DNA of 43,267 bases from Streptomyces colonosanans (GCF_001866645.1 NZ_MLYP01000064.1:1-43267); one strand, 5' to 3'. Counted from the stretch's first letter, positions 8,034 to 16,550 are shown. The notes: generated by a model from the letters alone, not told the origin. Numbers and translations are program-made.

Positions 8034-8576
8034 TCAGTCCTCGAACGTTGCCGACAGCGCCTGCGCAAGGCCCGGCACCAGCTCGGGCCCCGTCAGCACC
8101 TCCGTCGGCGAGTCCTTCTCGCGCAACCGCAGCGCGGTCTCGCGCGTGCCGTCCCGCAGCACCGCCACCGTCATGCGCACCTCCTGGCGGTCCGGGTGCT
8201 CGGCGACCCACCGGGTCAGCTTCTTTCCGCTCAGCCCCTGCGGAACCTGGGTCTCCGCGGCCGGCGGCAGCATCAGCCGCTCCACCGTGAGCGCGCAGCC
8301 GGCCACCGCGTCGGGCCAGGCGATGGTGCCGAGGAACTCGTCCAGCGGCCTGCCGGGGGGAATCTCCTCCTGCTCGATCGGGGTGAGACCGGAGGTCCCG
8401 GACTCGTCCTCCAGGCCGAGCTGGGCCGCGAGCAAGGGTTCCTGGGTCCGCAGCCGCGCGGTGTCTACGAGGGCGAAGAGGCGAGCGGGCTGGTCCCAGC
8501 CGAGGCCGGAGACGTACTCGTCGATCTCGAGTACGGCCCGGGTGAGGGGGCTCGCTGCCATGGGAGTGTTGGACAT
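8034..8576 (-). CDS. PPA1309-like conserved actinobacterial protein
   Basis: A 180-residue soluble protein of the PPA1309 family, which has no known activity. The start at ATG 8576 (MSNTPMAASPLTR) has AGGA upstream; the frame extends further but without support. Visible features include VLEIDEYVSGLGWDQPARLF near the N-terminus, PPGRPLDEFLGTIAWPD in the middle and HPDRQEVRMTVAVLRDG towards the end. No signal peptide or transmembrane helix is seen. It converges on the PDZ-Lon protease and diverges from the UPF0182 gene. The three are commonly neighbours in actinobacteria, suggesting a shared envelope-related task, but that is guilt by association only. Confidence 0.75.
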   Translation of the reverse strand: MSNTPMAASPLTRAVLEIDEYVSGLGWDQPARLFALVDTARLRTQEPLLAAQLGLEDESGTSGLTPIEQEEIPPGRPLDEFLGTIAWPDAVAGCALTVERLMLPPAAETQVPQGLSGKKLTRWVAEHPDRQEVRMTVAVLRDGTRETALRLREKDSPTEVLTGPELVPGLAQALSATFED

Positions 8577-8729
8577 GGTCACAATCCTGCCTCGTTCTCC
8601 CCTGGAAACGGGAACCGAGTAAAGCGCCAGTAAGTTGCATAGGTGAGGCTTCACGATGGTGGAGCCTCGTCCATGGTCCGCGTTCACGGGGGCCTGACGT
8701 ATTCAACAGCGAACTTCGAGGTGCGCACC

Positions 8730-11699
8730 TTGGCTTTCCAGATGCCGGACCGTGGCGGAGGCCCGACGGGGCCACGGATCAGAGTGGGCCGCCCGTCCCG
8801 GCGAGCCCGGACCCTGCTGATGACACTGGGGGTCCTCGTCGTCCTCGGCATGGCGTTCATCATGTTCGCCGGCTTCTGGACGGACTGGCTCTGGTACCGA
8901 TCGGTGAACTACTCGTCCGTCTTCACCACCACGCTGTGGACCAAGATCGGACTCTTCTTCGTCTTCGGTCTCCTGATGGCGGTCGCGGTCGGCCTCAACA
9001 TCTGGCTCGCGCACCGGATGCGTCCCCCGCTGAGCGCCATGTCCATGGAGCAGCAGAACCTCGACCGCTACCGGATGGGGATCGCGCCCTACAAGAGGTG
9101 GCTGCTGATCGGGATCACCGCCCTGGTGGGCCTGATCTCCGGCGCATCCGCGGCCGGCCAGTGGCGTACGTGGCTGCTGTGGGTGAACGGCGTGCCCTTC
9201 CACCAGAAGGACCCCCAGTTCCACCTGGACGTCGCCTTCTACGCCTTCGACCTGCCCTGGTACCGCTTCCTGCTCGGCTTCGGCTTCGCCGCCACCGTGC
9301 TGTCGCTGATCGCCGCCGCGCTCACCCACTACCTGTACGGCGGCCTCAGGATCACCTCCCCGGGATCGCGCGCCACGGCCGCCGCGACCGGGCACCTGTC
9401 GGTGCTGCTGGGTGTCTTCGTCGCCCTGAAGGCGGTGGCCTACTGGCTCGACCGGTACGGCCTCGCGGTCAAGTCCAGTGACTTCAAGGCGACCGGCGAC
9501 TGGACGGGCCTCCGGTACGTCGACGCCAACGCCTACCTGCCGGCCAAGACGATCCTGTTCTGCATCGCGGTCATCTGCGCGCTGCTCTTCTTCGCCACCC
9601 TGTGGCGGCGTACCTGGCAGCTGCCCGTTATCGGCTTCGGCCTGATGGTGCTCTCCGCGATCCTCATCGGCGGGCTGTACCCGGCGCTCGTCCAGAAGTT
9701 CCAGGTCCAGCCGAACGAGCAGGCCAAGGAAGCGCCGTACGTCGAGAAGAACCTCAAGGCGACCCGCCAGGCCTACGACATCGCCGACGCCCAGGTCACC
9801 GAGTACCAGGGCAGGAGCGACAGCAAGGACAAGAGCAAGCTGCGCGACGTGGTCGACGCCACGGCGAGCATTCGTCTGCTGGACCCGAACGTCGTCTCCC
9901 CGACGTTCACGCAGCTCCAGCAGATGAAGAACTACTACGCGTTCCCGACCAACCTGGACGTCGACCGCTACGGCAAGGACGGCAAGGACCAGGACACGGT
10001 CGTCGGCCTGCGCGAGCTGAACCTCGCGGGCATCCCCGCCTCCAAGCGGAACTGGATCAACGACCACTTCCGCTACACGCACGGCTTCGGCATGGTCGCC
10101 GCCAAGGGCACCGACGCCGACGGGAACGGCCAGCCGGTCTTCACCGAGTCCAACCTGCCCACCACTGGTGACCTGCCCACCTACGAACAGCGGGTGTACT
10201 ACGGGGAGAAGACCACCACGTACTCGATCGTCGGCGGTCCCCAGAAGGAGATCGACTACCCCGACGACAACGGCGAGAAGACCACCAGCTATCAGGGCAA
10301 GAGCGGGGTCAGCCTCTCCAATCCGTTCAACCGGGCCGCGTACGCGGTGGCGTTCGGCGAGCCGCAGATCCTCTACTCCGGTGCCATCGACGACAGCTCG
10401 CGGATCCTGTACAACCGCACGCCCAAGGAGCGCGTGGAGGCGGTCGCGCCGTGGCTGACCATCGACGGCGACGCCTACCCGGCGATCGTGGACGGCAAGA
10501 TACAGTGGATCGTAGACGCGTACACGACGACGAACGGGTATCCGTACGCCTCCCGTACGACCCTTGGTGACACGACGGCCGACTCGCTGACCGCGGGCAA
10601 CAACCAGCGCGCGGTGGTGGCGCAGCAGAACCAGGTCAACTACATCCGCAACTCGGTGAAGGCGACCGTCGACGCGTACACCGGCGAGGTCAAGCTCTAC
10701 CAGTGGGATGCCCAGGACCCGGTCCTGAAGACCTGGATGAAGGCGTTCCCGGGCACCGTGAAGCCCAAGAGTGACATCTCGCCGGCGCTGATGTCCCATC
10801 TGCGCTACCCGCAGGACCTGTTCAAGGTGCAGCGCGAGCTGCTGACCCGCTACCACGTCAAGGACGCGCAGACGTTCCTGAGCGGCAGCGAGGTGTGGCA
10901 GGTGCCGGACGACCCGACGAACCAGTCGGGCAGCGCGGTGCCGCCGTACTACCTGAGCATGAAGATGCCCGACCAGCAGGCGCAGGCGTTCTCCCTGACG
11001 ACGACGTTCACGCCGAACGGCCGCGACAACCTGGGTGCCTTCATGTCGGTCAACGCCGAGGCGGGGACCAGTGACTACGGCAAGATCAGGATCCTGAAGC
11101 TGCCGACGAGCAGAACGGTCGACGGGCCGAAGCAGGTCCAGAGCCAGTTCAACTCCGAACAGAGCATCGCCGAGTCGATCAGGCTACTGAAGGGCGGCGA
11201 CTCGCAGGTCGAGTACGGCAACCTGCTCACCGTCCCGCTCGACGGTGGACTGTTGTACGTCGAGCCCGTGTACGTACGCGGCGGTCAGCTCAAGCTTCCG
11301 TTGCTGCGCAAGGTGTTGGTGTCCTACGGCGGCACCACCGCGTTCGAGGACACGCTCGACCAGGCGCTCACCAAGGTCTTCGGAGCGGAGGCTTCGGGCC
11401 CGCCGCCGAAGGAGGGCACCGGCGGGAACAGCAAGCCGGCACCGGGCAACCCGACGGTCCAGCAGGCGCTGCGCGATGCCCAGAAGGCCTTCGAGGCGGG
11501 CCAGGAGGCCCTCAAGAAGCCTGACTTCACGGCGTACGACAAGGCCCAGAAGGACCTCGAGGACGCGCTGCAGCGGGCCGAGAAGGCACAGTCCGAGGCC
11601 GACAAGTCCGGCGGCAGTGGCCGCGGTAAGAACACCGGCGGCCCGTCCACCGCGCCGAGCGGCAGTCCGAGTCCGAGCAGCAGCTCAGACGGCGGCTGA
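8730..11699 (+). CDS. UPF0182 family large membrane protein
   Basis: A protein of about 989 residues of the UPF0182 family, function unknown. I propose a TTG start at 8730 (AFQMPDRGGG) because GAGG lies 8 nt upstream; ATG 8742 is the main alternative. The N-terminal third has about seven transmembrane helices (for example LLMTLGVLVVLGMAFIMFAG, FFVFGLLMAVAVGLNIWLA and FCIAVICALLFFATLW). A large extracytoplasmic domain follows, rich in conserved motifs such as DPNVVSPTF, FRYTHGFGM and LNLAGIP. The C-terminus (about the last 90 residues) is a charged coiled-coil-like stretch ending in a Ser/Pro-rich disordered tail. It diverges from the PPA1309-like gene. Length and architecture are usual for the family. 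Confidence 0.85.
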   Translation: MAFQMPDRGGGPTGPRIRVGRPSRRARTLLMTLGVLVVLGMAFIMFAGFWTDWLWYRSVNYSSVFTTTLWTKIGLFFVFGLLMAVAVGLNIWLAHRMRPPLSAMSMEQQNLDRYRMGIAPYKRWLLIGITALVGLISGASAAGQWRTWLLWVNGVPFHQKDPQFHLDVAFYAFDLPWYRFLLGFGFAATVLSLIAAALTHYLYGGLRITSPGSRATAAATGHLSVLLGVFVALKAVAYWLDRYGLAVKSSDFKATGDWTGLRYVDANAYLPAKTILFCIAVICALLFFATLWRRTWQLPVIGFGLMVLSAILIGGLYPALVQKFQVQPNEQAKEAPYVEKNLKATRQAYDIADAQVTEYQGRSDSKDKSKLRDVVDATASIRLLDPNVVSPTFTQLQQMKNYYAFPTNLDVDRYGKDGKDQDTVVGLRELNLAGIPASKRNWINDHFRYTHGFGMVAAKGTDADGNGQPVFTESNLPTTGDLPTYEQRVYYGEKTTTYSIVGGPQKEIDYPDDNGEKTTSYQGKSGVSLSNPFNRAAYAVAFGEPQILYSGAIDDSSRILYNRTPKERVEAVAPWLTIDGDAYPAIVDGKIQWIVDAYTTTNGYPYASRTTLGDTTADSLTAGNNQRAVVAQQNQVNYIRNSVKATVDAYTGEVKLYQWDAQDPVLKTWMKAFPGTVKPKSDISPALMSHLRYPQDLFKVQRELLTRYHVKDAQTFLSGSEVWQVPDDPTNQSGSAVPPYYLSMKMPDQQAQAFSLTTTFTPNGRDNLGAFMSVNAEAGTSDYGKIRILKLPTSRTVDGPKQVQSQFNSEQSIAESIRLLKGGDSQVEYGNLLTVPLDGGLLYVEPVYVRGGQLKLPLLRKVLVSYGGTTAFEDTLDQALTKVFGAEASGPPPKEGTGGNSKPAPGNPTVQQALRDAQKAFEAGQEALKKPDFTAYDKAQKDLEDALQRAEKAQSEADKSGGSGRGKNTGGPSTAPSGSPSPSSSSDGG

Positions 11700-11743
11700 T
11701 CAAGGAGCTCTCCCCGCGCCGTGATACGGTTGTCTCACAACGG

Positions 11744-11817
11744 CGCGGGGTGGAGCAGCTCGGTAGCTCGCTGGGCTCATAACCCAGAGGTCGCAGGTTC
11801 AAATCCTGTCCCCGCTA
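11744..11817 (+). tRNA. initiator tRNA-fMet (CAT), copy 1
   Basis: A 74-nt cloverleaf without encoded CCA. The acceptor CGCGGGG pairs with CCCCGC and leaves a C1 x T72 mismatch. The anticodon arm CTGGG-CTCATAA-CCCAG has the three G:C pairs diagnostic of initiators, and the T-arm is GCAGG-TTCAAAT-CCTGT. Copy 2 at 13904 is identical. The leader has a 10-bp repeat CCCCGCGCCG (11712-11721) complementary to 11741-11750, overlapping the tRNA 5' end. Confidence 0.97.
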
Positions 11818-11822
11818 CTGAA

Positions 11823-11863
11823 GTCGAGGGCCCGGATCCTGATCATGGATCCGGGCCCTCGAC
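11823..11863 (+). terminator. terminator of initiator tRNA copy 1
   Basis: Perfect 17-bp inverted repeat (GTCGAGGGCCCGGATCC and its complement) around a 7-nt loop, starting 6 nt after the tRNA. Confidence 0.85.
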
Positions 11864-12045
11864 GTGTGTGCGACACGACGAGGCATGCGGTGTGACCTGG
11901 TGTGTCGCGTGAAGTGCGGTTCCTTGCGAGGGTAGTTGGCCGTTCTGTGTTTGACTTGTCTCTCTGTGGGCATGTCGACAAAACGCTGAAGTGACCTCAC
12001 TGGCTGCGGTATACCAGGTGTACCCGGGTTGCAGGTGGTGCGACG

Positions 12046-13851
12046 ATGGACGTTATGGGGGACAAGGCAACTCTGTACGGGACAGGGCGATTTGTGCAGC
12101 CCGCTGAGCGGGACGAGACCGGCGAGGCCGCCGAGGAGGCGCGTCGGCGGCTCGCTGCCGAAGCCGGCGACGTCGAGGCGATGAGCGTCCTCGGGGCCAT
12201 GCTGCTGCGTCGCGGCGATCTCGACGGAGCCGAGCCCCAGTTGCGCGCCGCCACCGCCGCGGGTGACCGCGCCGCCGCCAACAACCTGGGTGTCCTCCTG
12301 CACCAGCGCGGATATGCCGAGGAGGCCGCCGGCTGGTGGCGGATCGCCGCCGTCGCCGGCTCCGCCGCGGCCGCGCACGCGCTCGGACGGCACCACCGCG
12401 AGCGCGGGGACGAGCCCGCCGCCGAGTACTGGCTGCGCCAGTCCGCCGAACAGGGGCACACCCTCGGCGCGTACGCCCTCGCGGATCTGCTGGAACACCG
12501 TGGCGACGACGGCGCCGAGCGGTGGATGCGGGCCGCCGCCGAGCGCGGGCACCGCGAGGCCGCCTACCGGCTGGCGCGGGCACTCGACCGCAGGACCCCG
12601 CGCGAGCAGGGGGCCGACGGCACCGAGGGTGTCGAGGCGTCCGTGCTCGACGAGGCCGAACAGTGGTACCGGCAGGCCGCGGCGCGCGGGCATCAGCGGG
12701 CCGCGCTGCACCTCGGGGCGATCCTGGAGCGGCGGGGCGACGTCAAGGAGGCCGGGCGCTGGTATCTGACCAGCGCCAAGGACGGGGAGGCGCGGGCCGC
12801 CTGTGCGCTCGGCTTCCTGCTGCGGGACGCGGGGGATGCGGAGAACGCCGCCGTCTGGTGGCTGCGGGCCGCTCGGGAGGGTGACGGCAATGCCGCCAAC
12901 GCGCTGGGCGCGCTGCACGCCGAGCGCGGCGAGACGCAGACCGCCGAGCGGTGGTACCGGGCGGCGACGGATGCCGGAGACGTCAACGGCGCGTACAACC
13001 TCGGGCTGCTCTGCGCCGAGCAGGGCCGGACCGTGCAGGCCGAGCAGTGGTACCGGCGGGCCGCCTACACCGGACACCGTGAGGCCGCGAACGCGCTCGC
13101 GATCCTGCTGCTGCAGGGCGGGGACGCGACCGGTGCCGAACCGTGGTTCTCCAAGGCCGCCGAGGCGGGAAGCGTGGACGCCGCGTTCAACCTCGGGATC
13201 CTGCACGCCGGACGGGGCGAGGTCGAAGCGGCGTTGGGGTGGTACGAGCGGGCGGCGGCGGCCGGGCACGCCGAGGCGGCGCTCCAGGTCGGGATCGCGC
13301 GGCTGCGGGAGGGTGACGAGCGGGCCGCCGAGCGGCATCTGCGCTGCGCGGCGGGCGGTGGCAGCGCGGAGGCCGCCTACCGGCTGGCCACGCTGCTGGA
13401 CGCGCGTCGGCCGCCGCGGCCCGCGCATGAGCTGGGCGAGCCGTCGCACGAGAAGAGCGAGTACGAGGAGTGGTACGAGCGGGCCGCAGCCCAGGGGCAC
13501 CGGCGGGCGCAGGTGCGGGTCGGGATGCTGGCCGCCGCGCGGGGCGATGTCGTGGAGGCGGCGCGGTGGTACCGGCAGGCGGCGGAGGCCGGGTCGCGGA
13601 ACGGCGCGTTCAACCTGGGGCTGCTGCTCGCACGGGAGGGGAGCGAGCCGGAGGCCGCGCTGTGGTGGACGCGGGCGGCAGACGCCGGGCACGGCCGGGC
13701 TGCCCTGCGGCTGGCCCTCGTCTACGCGCGCCAGGGACAGCTGGTGGAGGGGCAGCGGTGGGCGGACCGGGCGGTGTCGCTGGGGCCCGCCGAGGTGGCC
13801 GAGCGTGCGGCGCGACTGCGGGATGCACTGCGGCAGGAGTTGTCGGCATGA
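12046..13851 (+). CDS. Sel1/TPR-repeat protein
   Basis: A 601-residue protein built almost wholly from Sel1-like/TPR repeats of about 36 residues, typified by AAxWYRxAAexGhxxAAxxLG (for example AEQWYRQAAARGHQRAALHL and AERWYRAATDAGDVNGAYNL); I see about 14 units. Such solenoids serve as protein-interaction scaffolds. No signal peptide, transmembrane segment or catalytic motif is seen. The start at ATG 12046 follows AGGTGG with 7-nt spacing; ATG 12055 (MGDKATLYGTG) is a close alternative. The gene sits alone between two identical initiator tRNA genes, and a GGTATACC palindrome at 12009-12016 may belong to its promoter. Partner unknown. Confidence 0.85.
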   Translation: MDVMGDKATLYGTGRFVQPAERDETGEAAEEARRRLAAEAGDVEAMSVLGAMLLRRGDLDGAEPQLRAATAAGDRAAANNLGVLLHQRGYAEEAAGWWRIAAVAGSAAAAHALGRHHRERGDEPAAEYWLRQSAEQGHTLGAYALADLLEHRGDDGAERWMRAAAERGHREAAYRLARALDRRTPREQGADGTEGVEASVLDEAEQWYRQAAARGHQRAALHLGAILERRGDVKEAGRWYLTSAKDGEARAACALGFLLRDAGDAENAAVWWLRAAREGDGNAANALGALHAERGETQTAERWYRAATDAGDVNGAYNLGLLCAEQGRTVQAEQWYRRAAYTGHREAANALAILLLQGGDATGAEPWFSKAAEAGSVDAAFNLGILHAGRGEVEAALGWYERAAAAGHAEAALQVGIARLREGDERAAERHLRCAAGGGSAEAAYRLATLLDARRPPRPAHELGEPSHEKSEYEEWYERAAAQGHRRAQVRVGMLAAARGDVVEAARWYRQAAEAGSRNGAFNLGLLLAREGSEPEAALWWTRAADAGHGRAALRLALVYARQGQLVEGQRWADRAVSLGPAEVAERAARLRDALRQELSA

Positions 13852-13861
13852 GGGAAGCGAT

Positions 13862-13891
13862 TTGCTTCCGTCCGCGTCCTTGACGTAATGT
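13862..13891 (+). promoter_or_regulatory. putative promoter of initiator tRNA copy 2
   Basis: TTGCTT (13862-13867), 18 nt, then TAATGT (13886-13891), placing the transcript start about 5 nt before the tRNA. The -35 overlaps a small hairpin GGAAGC-gattt-GCTTCC (13853-13869) just after the Sel1 gene stop. Confidence 0.45.
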
Positions 13892-13903
13892 TGCGTTCAC
13901 CGA

Positions 13904-13977
13904 CGCGGGGTGGAGCAGCTCGGTAGCTCGCTGGGCTCATAACCCAGAGGTCGCAGGTTCAAATCCTGTCCCCGCTA
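13904..13977 (+). tRNA. initiator tRNA-fMet (CAT), copy 2
   Basis: Identical over all 74 nt, plus 4 following bases, to copy 1 at 11744. It has the same C1 x T72 mismatch and GGG:CCC anticodon stem, so it is an initiator tRNA. No encoded CCA. Its own terminator, with a different sequence, follows at 13985, so it is an independent transcription unit. Confidence 0.97.
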
Positions 13978-13984
13978 CTGATGA

Positions 13985-14020
13985 CTCGAGGCCGGAATCC
14001 GAAAGGGTTCCGGCCTCGAG
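13985..14020 (+). terminator. terminator of initiator tRNA copy 2
   Basis: CTCGAGGCCGGAATCC / GGGTTCCGGCCTCGAG, a 16-bp stem with one wobble and GAAA loop, starting 8 nt after the tRNA. The following stretch to 14169 shows no convincing gene. Confidence 0.85.
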
Positions 14021-14169
14021 GCGTTTACGGTCGATGATCTACGGACCTGTCGTGCAGTCCGTCGCGAAGTACGTGTTCGACGTGACGGCACGTCAGATTC
14101 GGGAATTCCGCAGGCAGGGGCAAGCGCCCGGAAGGTCGCGGGCCGTGGAGGTGCCGTGCGCAGCGAAGA

Positions 14170-14196
14170 GCCCCGGCGCCTCAGAGGTGCCGGGGC
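14170..14196 (-). terminator. terminator downstream of Fur-family gene
   Basis: GCCCCGGCGCC-tcaga-GGTGCCGGGGC, an 11-bp stem with one wobble, lying 17 bp beyond the stop codon of the minus-strand regulator. Confidence 0.65.
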
Positions 14197-14212
14197 CTGA
14201 GAGAAGCAGTGG

Positions 14213-14629
14213 TTACGCGGCCGAGCAGCTCGGGCACAGTCCGCGGTACGTCACCTCGACGTCCGAGACCGCGAAGCCGAAGCGCTCCGAGTCGGGGAGG
14301 TCGGCCAGCGGGTCGCCGGTCGGATGGACGTCGCGGATCGCGCCGCAGCGGGCGCACACCAGGTGGTGGTGCGGCCGGTGCGCGTTCGGGTCGTACCGCT
14401 TGGCGCGTTTGTCCGTGCTCACTTCGAGCACCTCGCCGAGGGAGACCAGCTCACCCAGCGTGTTGTAGACGGTCGCCCGGGAGATCTCGGGCAGCTTGGC
14501 GACGGCCCGGGCATGCACCTCGTCGGCTGTCAGATGAACATGCTCACCGTCGAGGACCTCGGCCACCACGCGCCGCTGCGCGGTCATCCGCCATCCGCGT
14601 CCGCGCAGCCGTTCCAACAGGTCACTCAT
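14213..14629 (-). CDS. catR: Fur-family (CatR/PerR-like) peroxide-responsive repressor
   Basis: A 138-residue Fur-family regulator, start ATG 14629 (MSDLLERLRGRGWRM). The N-terminal winged helix includes LTADEVHARAVAKLPEISRA with recognition helix TVYNTLGELVSLGEV. The C-terminal dimer/metal domain has HRPHHHLVCARCGAIRDVHP and ends in GLCPSC, the paired CxxC motifs of the structural zinc site. It is transcribed divergently from a catalase gene, and the shared gap holds a palindromic operator inside the catalase promoter. This fits an H2O2-sensing repressor of the catalase, as described for CatR in S. coelicolor. The longer upstream frame is not supported because it runs through the promoter region. 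Confidence 0.85.
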   Translation of the reverse strand: MSDLLERLRGRGWRMTAQRRVVAEVLDGEHVHLTADEVHARAVAKLPEISRATVYNTLGELVSLGEVLEVSTDKRAKRYDPNAHRPHHHLVCARCGAIRDVHPTGDPLADLPDSERFGFAVSDVEVTYRGLCPSCSAA

Positions 14630-14689
14630 ACAGACCAGCCTAACAGCAAGAGGACTAGATTCCGAACGGGTGTTACTTTGGAGCACAGC

Positions 14690-14717
14690 TTGACTTAGAC
14701 ATTGTCTATTGTAGGAT
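14690..14717 (+). promoter_or_regulatory. catalase promoter with Fur-family operator in the spacer
   Basis: TTGACT (14690-14695), 16 nt, TAGGAT (14712-14717) make a good housekeeping-type promoter. Within the spacer lies TAGACAttgtcta-like palindrome TAGACA-T-TGTCTA (14696-14708), well placed for the adjacent Fur-family repressor to block RNA polymerase and possibly to control its own divergent gene. Confidence 0.75.
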
Positions 14718-14772
14718 CGAGCTCGGATTTAGCCAAGGGGCAGGTTGGTCAGGAATGACGCAGGAGGCGCAC

Positions 14773-16227
14773 GTGTCGCAAGGACCGCTCACGACGGAGG
14801 CCGGTGCTCCGGTCGCCGACAACCAGAACAGCGAGACCGCGGGCGTCGGCGGCCCGGTTCTCGTCCAGGACCAGCTCCTTCTGGAGAAGCTCGCCCACTT
14901 CAACCGTGAGCGCATCCCCGAGCGTGTCGTGCACGCCCGTGGTGCGGGCGCCTATGGCACCTTCACGGTCACCGCCGATGTCACCCGGTACACCCGCGCC
15001 GCGTTCCTCTCCGAGGTCGGCAAGCAGACCGAGACGTTTCTGCGCTTCTCGACCGTCGCCGGCAACCTCGGTGCCGCGGACGCCGTCCGCGACCCCCGTG
15101 GCTTCGCGCTGAAGTTCTACACCGAAGAGGGCAACTACGACCTCGTCGGCAACAACACCCCGGTGTTCTTCATCAAGGACGCCATCAAGTTCCCCGACTT
15201 CATCCACACCCAGAAGCGCGATCCGTACACGGGCTCGCAGGAGGCGGACAACGTCTGGGACTTCTGGGGCTTGTCGCCCGAGTCGACCCACCAGGTGACC
15301 TGGCTGTTCGGCGATCGCGGTATCCCGGCCTCGTACCGTCACATGAACGGCTACGGCTCGCACACCTACCAGTGGAACAACGAGGCCGGCGAGGTCTTCT
15401 GGGTCAAGTACCACTTCAAGACCGACCAGGGCATCAAGAACCTCACCCAGGAAGAGGCGGTCAAGCTCGCCGGTGAGGACCCCGACTCGCATCAGCGCGA
15501 TCTGCGCGAGGCCATCGAGCGCGGCGAGTTCCCGACCTGGACCGTGCAGGTCCAGATCATGCCGGCGGCCGACGCGGCCACCTACCGCTTCAATCCGTTC
15601 GACCTCACCAAGGTGTGGCCGCACGAGGACTACCCGCCGATCGAGATCGGCAAGCTGGAGCTCAACCGCAACCCGGAGAACATCTTCGCCGAGGTCGAGC
15701 AGTCGATCTTCAGCCCCGCGCACTTCGTGCCGGGCATCGGTCCCTCCCCGGACAAGATGCTCCAGGGCCGTCTCTTCGCGTACGGCGACGCCCACCGCTA
15801 CCGCGTCGGCATCAACGCCGACCACCTGCCGGTGAACCGTCCGCATGCCACCGAGGCGCGCACCAACTCCCGTGACGGTTTCCTGTACGACGGCCGCCAC
15901 AAGGGCGCGAAGAACTACGAGCCGAACAGCTTCGGCGGTCCGTTCCAGACGGACAAGCCGCTGTGGCAGTCGACGTCGAACTTCACGGCCGGCACCGGCA
16001 ATCACGAGGCGCCGGTCCACTCCGAGGACAACGACTTCGTGCAGGCGGGCAACCTCTACCGCCTGATGTCGGAGGGCGAGAAGGAGCGACTGATCGCCAA
16101 CCTGGCGGGCTTCATCTCGAAGGTCTCGCGCGACGACATCGCCGAGCGCGCGATCGGCAACTTCCGTCAGGCCGACGGAGACTTCGGCAAGCGTCTGGAG
16201 GCCGCAGTCCAGGTTCTGCGCGGCTGA
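14773..16227 (+). CDS. catA: monofunctional haem catalase (clade 3-like, CatA)
   Basis: A 484-residue haem catalase converting H2O2 to water and oxygen. I set the start at GTG 14773 (SQGPLTTEAG) because AGGAGG lies 5 nt upstream; ATG 14755 is in frame but has a poor site. Catalytic residues are visible: His54 in RVVHARGAGAYG, Asn127 in LVGNNTPVFF, and the proximal haem Tyr337 in RLFAYGDAHRYR. The length is that of a small-subunit catalase without the flavodoxin-like extension. The promoter contains the Fur-family operator, so peroxide induction through the divergent regulator is likely. The gene ends in a strong 16-bp hairpin terminator. Confidence 0.95.
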   Translation: MSQGPLTTEAGAPVADNQNSETAGVGGPVLVQDQLLLEKLAHFNRERIPERVVHARGAGAYGTFTVTADVTRYTRAAFLSEVGKQTETFLRFSTVAGNLGAADAVRDPRGFALKFYTEEGNYDLVGNNTPVFFIKDAIKFPDFIHTQKRDPYTGSQEADNVWDFWGLSPESTHQVTWLFGDRGIPASYRHMNGYGSHTYQWNNEAGEVFWVKYHFKTDQGIKNLTQEEAVKLAGEDPDSHQRDLREAIERGEFPTWTVQVQIMPAADAATYRFNPFDLTKVWPHEDYPPIEIGKLELNRNPENIFAEVEQSIFSPAHFVPGIGPSPDKMLQGRLFAYGDAHRYRVGINADHLPVNRPHATEARTNSRDGFLYDGRHKGAKNYEPNSFGGPFQTDKPLWQSTSNFTAGTGNHEAPVHSEDNDFVQAGNLYRLMSEGEKERLIANLAGFISKVSRDDIAERAIGNFRQADGDFGKRLEAAVQVLRG

Positions 16228-16251
16228 CCAGGCTGGACCGCTTGCCGGAGG

Positions 16252-16289
16252 GAACGGGCCGGAACCCCTGTGCGGGTTCCGGCCCGTTC
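16252..16289 (+). terminator. catalase terminator
   Basis: Perfect 16-bp inverted repeat (GAACGGGCCGGAACCC and its complement) with a 6-nt loop, 25 bp after the catalase stop. Confidence 0.85.
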
Positions 16290-16320
16290 GCGCGTCCGCG
16301 GCCGGTGGGTGATGAGAGGG

Positions 16321-16550
16321 CTAGTGCTGTGACCGGGAAGGTCTGCCGGGAAGCTCGCGGCGTCCGGTGCCGGGGGAACCTCCCACGCCCTTCAGGTAGT
16401 GGGGGAGCATCGCAAGGCGGAGCATCACCCGCGTACTGGCTGTACTCGGGTGATGCGACAACGCGGCGTGGGGGTCCCCTGCTCGAAGAGCTTGGGGGAG
16501 TGCCGTGCCGGGCGTCGCGAGCCGGTGAACCCTTCCGGTCACAGCACTAG
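16321..16550. mobile_element. MITE-like inverted-repeat element 1 (CTAG-bounded)
   Basis: A 230-bp non-coding element. CTAGTGCTGTGACCGG (16321-16336) is matched perfectly by its complement at 16535-16550, and an imperfect match continues to about 50 bp per arm. CTAG at both ends (16321-16324, 16547-16550) fits a 4-bp target duplication, as made by IS5-group transposases. Inside is a central palindrome (16422-16456; arms GCATCACCCG / CGGGTGATGC) and a module (16469-16519) also found at 17190 and 17307. The right CTAG contains the TAG stop codon of the CBS gene. No transposase is encoded. Confidence 0.8.

Noticed and set aside
11815..13692. 625-codon minus-strand frame opposite the Sel1-repeat gene
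   Set aside because: Its repeats merely mirror the Sel1 repeats; it has no plausible ribosome site and runs into the tRNA copy 1 terminator.
11744..13977. Integrated genetic element using tRNA-fMet attachment sites
   Set aside because: The repeats are complete functional tRNAs with separate terminators, and the 2 kb between contains no integrase or mobility gene.
14034..14468. Plus-strand ORF after tRNA copy 2
   Set aside because: It runs antisense through the Fur-family gene and its terminator and has no ribosome site.
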